Source of the DNA: Plumapathes pennacea
Taxonomy: Eukaryota > Cnidaria > Anthozoa > Antipatharia > Myriopathidae
Direction: 5' to 3'
Length of the DNA stretch: 64,000 nt
NCBI GenBank assembly: GCA_964036295.1
Contig: OZ038463.1
Location: 5,695,274-5,759,273, forward strand
Every line of letters begins with the position of its first letter. Position 1 is the first letter of the stretch. The translations under genes were made by a program, and so were the position numbers. The notes beneath the pieces were generated by a model. The model was not told the DNA's origin. It saw only the letters and a program-made list of their open reading frames with translations, and ran no database searches. Of the stretch, positions 24,980 through 34,600 are shown one piece after another.

Positions 24980-25249
24980 TAGCCTGCAATGCAGGCGTTC
25001 CCGTTCAACGGCGTTTTCAGGTAAAATTCTTTCGGGAGTAGGACTGGGATGTAGCAAAAGCTGCGGAGGGGGAGGGGATGCGGTTGGAAAATGGGGAGGG
25101 GGGAGGGGGAGGAAGGCGGAGGGAACGCGTTCCCTCTCCCAATCCCCCCCCCCCCCCCCCCCCCCCCCTCCGCAGCTTATTCCTCGCCCCGATCCCACTC
25201 AGAACGAATTTTGTCTGAAAACAAACAGGAACGCCTGCATTGCAGGCTA
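24980..25249. mobile_element. Mutator-like MITE with 9-bp target duplication
   Basis: Inverted ends TAGCCTGCAATGCAGGCGTT (24980) and its complement ending GCCTGCATTGCAGGCTA (25249) are bounded by identical GAGTGGAAC at 24971-24979 and 25250-25258. The 270-bp interior includes a G-rich stretch and a pure C run of about 27 at 25143-25169. TIR plus 9-bp duplication is the hallmark of Mutator-type elements. Confidence 0.75.
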
Positions 25250-25519
25250 GAGTGGAACAGCAACTTTATCTTATCTAAACCATACTCGCAAATTTATATA
25301 TATTATATCTTCCTCTATATTAATATTTATATTTAATCAATTTTAAATTGATAAAATACCTAAATTCTTCGATGGTTCTGTTAGCTTACTGTCTCTATAC
25401 TGAGTAAGTATTGTTGCCGTGGTAATATTTTTATAGTGTGTACAAATGGGGTTTCATGCAGTACGGATAATGTGAGGTACCAGAGTAAACTGAACGCACC
25501 CGAAGGGGCATTTTAAACG

Positions 25520-28411
25520 TTAAGCACATCCATTATTTTCTGGTGGTCGAGCGCGGTTTGCATGACTGCTACGCGAACGATGTGCAGATGATAATAGAGC
25601 GGCGGTCATACCGGTCGTACTATCATACAGACCATGAACGCTTGTATAGTAATCCATTATCTTGCAGTTCACCAAAGAAACAAACAGTGACAGTAATAAA
25701 CAAGCCGTGTGATTGAGATTTGTCACGTGCGACAGCAATAAGAGGAACTGTGGACAGGCGAAGGATAGTGAGGCTGCTCGAAGGAGGGAAGAACGATTCC
25801 GTCCACCATGTCAAAGTCACTGCCCGTATCCCGACGACCGCGCTGAACAGGAAAGGAAGGTTTAGCTATCCTGCCTCTACTGCTCCACATACTATTTCAT
25901 AACCAGTTACTGTTTTGTGCTTTGTTTTTTCTATTTCGTCTTTTTAACTTCAACGTTTTTTTCTGTATTTTCGTCTTCATACATGATTCCTTTCCTCTTT
26001 CCTTCTTTCTCCACCACCTCTCTTTCGTTCTGCGTTCTACGCTCTCCTTCTAACCTTCCCTCTTTTCCCACCTCCCTCCCATCATTCGTTTCTTCCTTCA
26101 TCTCAAGCATCCTCTCTCCCTCCTTCATCCCCTTTTTCTTTCTGTCCTTCTTCTGAACGCTGCCTCCTTACTGTCATTCTCTTTTATCCGTCATTCATCG
26201 CTTCACTTTCTGCTTACCTCGTACGGATTATTGGCATACTTCATAATTGCTGCGAGTTCGTGGAAAACCTGCAAACACCCAATAATTGAAACTAATTCAC
26301 AGGCAATACAAAAAAAAAACTTACACAATTCAAATCATTACTAGTTGCTAGGCACTTAAAGCAGTGGGGAAAAGGTAAATAGTGAGGATGTGAGGAACGA
26401 GAGGGTAGAAAAAAGGAAAGACGGAAAAAATAAATATATAAGCAAGCAAGCAAGCAAGGAAAGAATATAGAAAGAATAAAGAACGAATGAAAGAATAAGA
26501 AGGACGGACGGATGGAGAGAACATAAGGAAACAAGCAAGGAAAGAATAAAGAACGATTACTAAAAGAACGAATGAAAGAAAGAAAGAGAAGCAGGACGGA
26601 CGGAGAGAACATAAGCAAGGAAAGCAAGGAAGGCAAGAAAAAAGCAAGCAAAAAAGCACTGAGAGAAGAAAACAAGATAGCAAGGGGAGGCAAGGTGGGC
26701 GAACAGCGTCAGTCACCTTTTCTACATTCTGTTTTGTCTTAGCACTTGTTTCGAAGAAACTCAGTCCGTGATGTTTGGCCAACTGTTGAAGGAAAAGATG
26801 CGGATACAGATAAATATGCAGCAGTAATACTTTCCATTTCCAGGAAACCCAGGCTTAAAAACACACTTCAAAATACATGTACATGTAAGGCCTCCTGCGT
26901 TCACGCACGAATAACGTAATAAAGACGAAAAAAAAAAAAAGGATTGTGTGAGCCAAAATTTCTCGAAACATCGCATTAGAGTAACTATATACAAACACCA
27001 AATTTCATCATACCTTTTCTCCTTGTCTTATTGACACTCGCCGTTCACTGTCCAGATCTGATTTGTTTCCCACTAAAATCAACTCTTCCTCAAGTAGTCC
27101 ATGCTGTCAAAGCAAACCAATGACACAAAAGATCATAACAGTTATTCTAGATTGAAATTCAGCCGATATATTTTAAGAAAAATGCTAGCAGGATATACCT
27201 GGTTATATCCTGTCCTAATGATATTTCTTACTGACCTCTTTTAAGCTTTTAAGCCAGTACTGAAGCTGGGCAAACGAAGCTTCATTTGTGATGTCATATA
27301 CCAAGATTACACCCTGCAGACACAGATAAAGGGCACATTTATTATTAGAATCTGATGAAAAACACTGTTGAAAAACATTACTAGCCGTAGCTGACGCTTT
27401 TAATTGAGTCATTTTCGCACAACTTTTGCAAAACCATTAAACTAAACAATGACAGCATCAACCAAAAAGGCTTACGGCAAAACCCTCTCAGCCAATACGA
27501 AGCTAAAATCTAATCTGCAATTGGTTTTACCAATCAGTAGTGCAACAGAACGTCATCACCCCTATGTTGCTTGCGAGAGGAGATTGCCATGAGGTTCTGC
27601 TTTTGTTCCTGATTGGCCAAGAATGCTTCCAAAAATTGCTACCCAAAAGGTAGGAAGGAAGCAATTTATGTTTTGCTCTGACAAAGAACAAGCAATCAGA
27701 ATGACATGTACCGGTAGGCATTTAGAAGTCACTGTATATGCAAATTCTCATTTTCCTTCATTTTTTGTTGCACATTAATCTGGTACTTTTCTATTTTCCA
27801 AGACCTTAATAAATTGCACCACAGTATGTGATAGTCACCATTAAATAACCTTTAACATCTTTGATGTGTAGCCTTTTAGTATATACCTTAGTTCCTCTGA
27901 AATGCAATGTGTTCAGGGTGCGAAATTTCTCCTGTCCAGCAGTATCCCTGCAATGAATAACAGATAAACACAAAACAACTTTAAAAGTTTCTCCTGCCTA
28001 TTAAGCTGCATTCAATGTAAAGGAAACACACAAGTCCACAAAAAAAAGACAAAAAACAAAAACAGCAGAGCATTAATTTAGAACATGCAATTAACAGCAC
28101 ATTTCATGAGGTAATAAATTATCTTCAAATGTTTTATGGTAATGTTAGTTTGCTTGTTAGTGCTTGCTAGTGCATTGTTGTTGTTAAACTTTCCTTGTTT
28201 ACTCACCATATCTGTAGTCGAATATTAAGATCATCAACTTCAACATCAACATTGACAAAATCAATCCCTACAGAAAAAATACAAAGTTCCTATCACAGTA
28301 TAAAGCATTGTGCACAAATATTATGATAATGATTTAGCCTTTAATTAGTGCAAGTTCTATGTGTATATGGCTGTATATTGAGGCTTTGCAAAATGCTTAC
28401 AAGAACTGTTA

Positions 28412-28485
<74 letters not shown>

Positions 28486-29242
28486 ATTCAAATGCACTTC
28501 ACATTGATATCTGAATTAGTGATATGGTAGTGGAAGACAGTTCACAGCACCAGGGAAATTCCCTTACTCAAGAAGTGTCTGAGATCTTTAAAGTCCCTGA
28601 TCATAATGGGACTTAGTAAAGGTTGAGAGACTATACCCAAGGACAGAAGGTATAAGCTCAGACAGGAACATAGTCCTTCCCACGCCAGGGTCAGATCCCC
28701 AAGCTGGGAATCGAACCCAGGTTGCATTGGTGAAAGACCGGCGTGCTAACTGCTTGGTCACCTGAACTATGCAAGTTACAGCTGCCTTCCTGTACTTAAC
28801 CATACTAACAGAAAAGTGTGTAACTGACTATAATAACATTTCTGCAAAATATCAAATGATGCTACAGTCAAATCTTTCTAAGATGGACATGCACCTTCGG
28901 GACCAGTCCAACTGTCCGTTTTAGAGAGGTGCCTGTCTTAAAGTTCAGTTAGAGTAAACCAATGACTGAAGAAATGACAGAGACCGCTCCTACTAGGTGT
29001 CCGTCTTACAAGAGTTGCAGTCCTCAGGATGGCTGTCTTAGAGGGAATGGACTGGTATAAATTACATTAATAATATTATTATTATCTAACTGACCTATTG
29101 TGGACACCAGAGAAGGAGAGAATGCTTTTTCAGGTTGTGAGATGCAACGGATGAGTGCAGTTTTCCCAATACCACTTTCTCCAATCACAAGCACTTTGTA
29201 AAGAAGGTCATACTTCCTTGCAGAAGGCTTTGTAGATGGCAT
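25520..29242 (-). CDS. Rab-like small GTPase, canonical G motifs (gene 1 of tandem pair)
   Basis: Exons 29095-29242, 28207-28267, 27887-27947, 27236-27313, 27014-27103, 26717-26782, 26218-26268 and 25520-25660 join to 231 residues. Motifs: P-loop GESGIGKT (21-28), switch I STIGIDF, G3 WDTAGQEKF (70-78), G4 NKSD (129-132), G5 ETSAK (157-161). The IGIDF and AGQEKFRTL segments are Rab-type. The acceptor just 5' of the ATG (TTTTTTTTTTAG) suggests an upstream non-coding exon. The last exon is the weakest: it is in phase and ends ENNGCA, giving one cysteine but no standard CC, CxC or CaaX. If it is not used, reading through exon 7 stops after NNPYEVSRK. Expected role is membrane traffic. Intron positions match gene 2. 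Confidence 0.85.
25910..26160. repeat. Pyrimidine-rich tract in GTPase gene 1 intron 7
   Basis: About 250 bp almost entirely C/T with CCTTC and CTTTC units on the plus strand. Confidence 0.7.
26340..26700. repeat. Purine-rich (GAA/AAGG/AAGC) tract in GTPase gene 1 intron 6
   Basis: About 360 bp dominated by AAAGAA, GGAAAG and (AAGC)n on the plus strand, hence polypyrimidine in the transcript. It ends just downstream of exon 6. Strand asymmetry is opposite to the tract at 25910-26160. Confidence 0.7.
28408..28480. repeat. (TTA)n microsatellite
   Basis: About 24 uninterrupted TTA/ATT units in intron 1 of GTPase gene 1. Confidence 0.95.
28535..28803 (-). mobile_element. tRNA-derived SINE
   Basis: Read on the minus strand it has an A-box-like TGACCAAGCAGTTAGCACGC (28741-28760) and a B box GGTTCGATTCCC (28706-28717) at tRNA-like spacing, followed by a longer unrelated body. 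The tRNA-like part cannot fold as a full tRNA with an obvious acceptor stem and anticodon, so a SINE head is the better reading. Confidence 0.7.
28865..29054. mobile_element. Mariner-like MITE, CAGTC ends
   Basis: Left CAGTCAAATCTTTCTAAGA and right complement (TCTTAGAGGGAATGGACTG) form imperfect inverted termini around 190 bp containing GTCCGTTTTAGAGAGGTG-like internal repeats. TA precedes the left end. It sits right beside exon 1 of GTPase gene 1. Confidence 0.6.
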
Positions 29243-29794
29243 GACTTGAGCTACTAAAAAAAAAACAAGTTGCAAGTTAAAAACATATATCTGGACAAAC
29301 GGTTTTGTAACAAAAATAAAAATTAATAACTGGCACATCGACCGTGCAATTTGGGAGTCAATTCATGATGAAGCCCATTCAAGAGCAATATAATGGAAGA
29401 AATAATTGCATAGTTGCAAGCAAAAGTGAAAGTCCTGGCATTTACTGCAGCCAAGAAAAAGACACAGTCCTCACCAACGATGACATAAAATAACTTAGAA
29501 GTGACATAAAACAATAAGCAGAGGACTATGTCATCAGATTGTCACCAGAAACAGTCTTTCTGTCCTGGTCCACAGACCTTCTTGCTTGCTGTTGTAGCCC
29601 ACTGTTCAAACAATCGATATTCCAAGCTCTGAGAGAACTCTCACTTTCTTCCACGATCGCCTCACGTTTCACTTTTCAGTCATATAGAATACAAGAGCCC
29701 ACGTTGCTCGATAAATGCTGGTCAGTGGAGTGCGCGCACCCCACCCCTCCCTCAAAGTTTTTGAAGAATTGCAGATACACAGTGAAGTTCTAGC

Positions 29795-30645
29795 AAGTAA
29801 GTAAGTTCTTTATTCACACTTATTTGTATTTACAGCAAGATATTTGAAAATAGTAGCTATAGATAAAATTAAGGAAGATGAAGAAGGAACAAATTACATT
29901 CATAAGAGAAAAAGTGCGCAGTGGGCAAAGGAGCAGAAGCTTTCGAGTTGTCCACTACCACAGTGAAATTACTGAGGGAGGAATACTTCATTGGAAGGAG
30001 GAAGGAGACTTGGAGCTATAACTAGTAGATGAACAGTATAAAATCTGATGTCTATATATTAGTTGAAAATGTTATTCACAGGTGTAGAAAATAAATATAT
30101 ACTTCTCTTCAATGGAGTGCATAACTAGTGGATGAACAGAATAGAATCTGATATCTACATATATATTATTTGAACATGTTGTTCACAAATGTGAAATATA
30201 TATATATATATATATCATAAATTCTCTGCAATGGAGTGAATAACTAGTGGATGAACATATTATTTGAACATATTACTCACAAGTGTGGAAAATAAATAAA
30301 TAAATATATACACTCTCTGCAGAGGAGTAAGTTACTTATGTCTGGTTACCAAGGAGAAATAACTTATACTGTTTTTTGAAACTACTATGAGGCAGACATT
30401 TAATTCCAAGAGGTATAGTTTCCCAGATTTTTGATGCCATTACTTTGAATCTTGCAAGGCCGTAATTAGTTCTGGAAGCTGGTCTATATAGGTTTTTGTT
30501 AGTAGCATATCTAGTGCTATAGCTATGAACTTCAGAGGCTGGTAGAACAAAGCTAGAAAAAGCAGCAGGGAATCTTATTTTTGCACAATCTATTTTATGT
30601 ACAAGAGAAGATATTTTAAGATTATACCACCCCATTCTCAAAGTT
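29795..30645 (-). mobile_element. 5'-truncated non-LTR retrotransposon (LINE)
   Basis: The minus frame at 30336-30641 (101 residues) has the conserved tail of LINE reverse transcriptases: VHSYSTRYATN, then RTNYG, WETIPLGIK and SSFKKQYKLFLL before the stop. Downstream on the minus strand (29820-30330) lie three to four imperfect copies of a repeat of about 110 bp (ATAACTAGTGGATGAACA...GTGTGGAAAATAAATA) as a repetitive 3' UTR. The rest of the polymerase and endonuclease is missing. Confidence 0.75.
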
Positions 30646-31314
30646 TTGAATGAGAGGACGCAACGCAGAACAAATAAAGTTGAGTCACTTCTGCTACTAA
30701 GAGTTTAGAACTGAGGGGGAGGGGGTGATGTACATACGGTGGCCGTGTGGCCACGCCCTGTCAGGCTGCGTGAATCGAGGCACAGGTGACGTGCAGACAC
30801 AAGTCGAAAGTGTCAGGGGTTCTGTAGCAATCGACAAACATCTAACTGGCTCTTCAAGGCGGGAGATTAATGCTGATTGTTTGCGGAGTTCTCTGCCGTA
30901 AAATTACCGAGTGAGCATCGGAAATACTTGCTTGGTTCATTGACTACTAAACCCTCAGACGTACAACTCATAACCAGGATGAACCCCCACCTCCTTGTTT
31001 TTTTTTTTGTATTGATATATTCTGGAAAATGATGAACAACAATGACAAATTACTATTCTTTAATATACATTTTACTAATTATTTCTATCGTACAAAGAAT
31101 ATAGCAATTAAAATTGTGGCACACTTAGTAGTGCTAAGGTCGTACAGTTGTCGTAACTTTTATTTGACATCTTCCCTCGCGTCAATTGAAATAATATTTA
31201 GAATAAATGAGGGTTATGACGTCACACGAGTATTCCTTGATTTTTCTTAGTTTTTCTGGCAGGCCCAAGATCAACTCTGCAATAGTTACATGGTCGACAA
31301 ATCGACAAATCTCC

Positions 31315-31560
31315 CGGGTGGGGGTCGGGTCGGGGATGCTCGTCGTACTTCTTAGGAGTCAATACCACGGGTTTTGGTATCACTTAGGGTGCTCAACATC
31401 AAACGCTCACATTTTATGTGACGTGACATTTTATGGGTCTGGTGTCAGTCGAATGAACTTTTATTGTATGGGTCTTTACACCAACTTTCGAGCCACGCGA
31501 AAATTCCAGACGAGCATCCCCGTCATTCTTAAGTGGAATCCCCTCCCACCCCCCCATCTC
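31315..31560. repeat. Inverted repeat, probable foldback element
   Basis: CGGGGATGCTCGTC (31331-31344) is matched in inverse at 31509-31522, with flanking G-rich (GGGTGGGGGTCGG) and C-rich (CCCCTCCCACCCCCC) outer arms. No coding capacity. Confidence 0.55.
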
Positions 31561-31688
31561 CCGAGACAAATTTGCTCTGACAGCTATCAAAAGATACGAT
31601 TCATATCATTTAGGCAGAAAATGTCAACCCAACATTTCTATACAACGGAGCCAACATCTCTAAATGGTCTCCGCATATAAAACAAGTA

Positions 31689-34600
31689 TTACACTAAAAC
31701 GCATTTAAAACCCGTGTTATTTTCCTCTTCATCGATATCGTCGTCAGGGGGTATGGGACTTGCAGGTCTCTGAAAGAAGAAATTGATCAATTAGAACATT
31801 CGACGAGCACTTTCTGTGAGTGTGTGCACATATCAAACGGCGTTTGGGTTACGGTGGAGTGTTGGTGAAGCTTCGTTAGAGTGTCGGTGAAGTTTCGGTG
31901 GAGTGTCGGTAAAGTTTCGGTGGAGTGTCGACCAATACGAGTGTCAGAATCTCCCACTCATAAGTCCCTTAAACTGATCAAAGTAATGCACGATACATTC
32001 CTTGTGCTTCGACGCATTCAGAAACAAAGCCCACAATTCTGTCAAATTTTCCCCTGAAACTTTTGAAACATCAGCTAAAGCTGCTTTTCACGGCGTTCAT
32101 ATAAACTGCCATATCCCCATTAACTTTTAAATGAGATAAACGTTTGATCAATCTCACCTGTTGTTTTCTAAGAATCGCATCAGCAATGCTTTCAAATACC
32201 TGAGAAAAGTACAGACACGTTACAGGAAAATGCGAGTTGCAACACAGCAAAAGAATATAGAAAAAGGGCGTGGTGAGTCCTTGCATTTTAATGAGCAACC
32301 ATAATATTTAACATAATTTAGCCATAGCTTGGGTCCCGAGGTTGTCCATTTAATACAGATTTTCACTATGTTATGCTTTCACTGACGCATAGAGCCGTTT
32401 TCGGATGACTGTCGAAAACCAAAACCAAAGTAATCACACAGGCCAATCACAGAGACTGAGAGAAAACAGTTCAGCCAATTGGAAGCCAAAGTAATTCGCG
32501 TTTGGTCTTGCGTTTGGTTTTACTTTCCAATCAGCAGTGCGAGTACACGCCATCGCTTGCGTGAGAAGTGTTTGGTTTTGGTTTTGGTTTTGTTCCTGAT
32601 TGGCTGAGCATGCCGACAAACTCGTGTGGACCAATCCGAAAGCGAAGCAAACGCAAAACCAAAGCAATCACACAATTACTTTCGACAGTCATCCGAAAAC
32701 CGCTCTATATCGTGTTTGCGTAACAGCACCTAAAATCAAACGCAAGAAAAAGCACGTATGTACCTCCCGCGATTATAAAAGATCAAAGCAGCAAGGCAGC
32801 TGTAAGCTCGCGAATTTGTAGAAAGTACTTTTGCGGGAGTGGGTATTTAATAGAACTGGCTCAAGGCCACATCGTAAAAATTGCTTAATTTTAGGTATGT
32901 GGAAGTGCGCATCCGTTTCCGCTGGCCTCCACTTTTGTGAACCGCGTATTCGATTTAGCCTCAGTTTTGAAAACCCTAATTTACAAGGCGGCAGAGGGTG
33001 AAAATTATAAACTTAGACGCTCGAATTGGGAGAATTTAAAATCCTTCACCGAGTGCCAAATCTTTGAACCGGAAGGAGACATTCCGGAGTCGCACTGAAA
33101 AAAGTCTATCCGTGACTTCATTACTCATGTCATGCACAGCTTATGTCCAACATCTACATACTTTATCAGAGGCCATGATACTCTAGCCTGGGCTGCATTC
33201 AAACTAAATACGTGCTTAAAGAAAACACACCTTTCTTCTTTTGGCTGAATTTCAAGTCGAATAAGTTTAAGTGAAATCTGATAACTTGTTGACATTACTT
33301 GCGGTTTTGGTCAAATTCATTTTCGAATTCTTCTTCTCTCAGTTCTCTACAGCACTTTTCATTGCTGGCGAAAACTATGCGAAGCAAAGCAAATATAATC
33401 AAACGATAGAAATATTTCGACAAGCTGAAGTCGCTCGATCGCGATCAGGGCTGTCAGTGGTCACGGGTCTTTCAACTTTGACTTACGCTTGTCAAACCGA
33501 GAAATTACCAAAACCTCTGTGATAATGGTTCTGAAGTGCAACAGATCTACTGGCAATTCAGGAATACAATGATAACAATCAAAATAACTCCAGAAAACGT
33601 CTTCCCATCTCTTCGTTTCTTCATGCGTATTCGATGATGCTCAAACTTCAAAGGCAATTGTTGACACAGCATGACGGACTGACTGACTGACGCAGTCTTA
33701 ACTGCAATAAGGTGGGATACTTAAAAATGCCACCGCAAAAACTACTTCGACGATCGCGTTCTAGATTTTGTTGCGTTGTCGGTAATATCGATACTGCACA
33801 AATTGGGAACAGAACGACTTCCATATTTGGAATCCATTGTTGACAGCACCGGGACACATTCCAATTGACTGGATCGCATGAAGCTTCGCTTTTCAGCACT
33901 TCGTGCTGAACGCGAGCTTAAAAAAGCAAGGGCAAAAAAATGAAATGCGCCTGCGTTTATGCTTGTTGCGCTTGACGTGTGGACACTGGAATAACAAGCA
34001 TGGCTTCATATTTCACTAGGCGTAGCATGATTTTAAATGGGGGTGGGTGCAAATCCGCTGGGACACAGGCGTTGCTTGCGTTTGTGTTCGCTTAATATGT
34101 GGGAACATTAGGCTTTAACCCTTTCACTCCCAAGTTCAAAATGCAAATTCTCCCAACTTTTTATTAGGAAATTGTATGAGTGATGTCTAGTTAGAATTAA
34201 TAGTTTAATCAGCTTTCACCTGAGCAAGGTATCAAAAGCCAAGTTCTCCTTACTGTATGATATATTTGTGCTGCCAAAACTGAGGGAGAAAATTGAACTT
34301 GATCACTCTTGGGAGTGAAACGGGTTGAACTACAAAGAAAAAAATGAAGATATTTTTCTATTTGATTTATTGCCTTGCCACCATCGTCTTACTTTGCTCT
34401 CGTTTGCCAGTGCAGTACAATTTACTATTAAATGTCTTGCATTTAATCTTAGTACAGTATTTGTACAATTATACTTCACCTTAGATATATTATGGCCTGA
34501 TTTGGCACTGGCTTCAACGTATCGTACTGTGTACTGATGGGCCAACTGGAAACAAACAAACAAAAAGAGATATATAAATAGGCAAACAAACTGTTATCCA

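Noticed and set aside
25917-26160. Hydrophobic Ser/Phe-rich open frames
   Set aside because: Low-complexity C/T tract translated in frame; no start context or homology.
28700-28760. tRNA gene
   Set aside because: A and B boxes are present, but there is no complete cloverleaf and the similarity continues into a SINE body.
31207-31680. 157-codon plus-strand frame
   Set aside because: Covers an inverted-repeat element and overlaps the start of the GTPase gene 2 3' side; composition is not protein-like.
33271-33522. 83-codon plus-strand frame
   Set aside because: It lies in intron 6 of GTPase gene 2 on the opposite strand and resembles nothing I know; likely chance.
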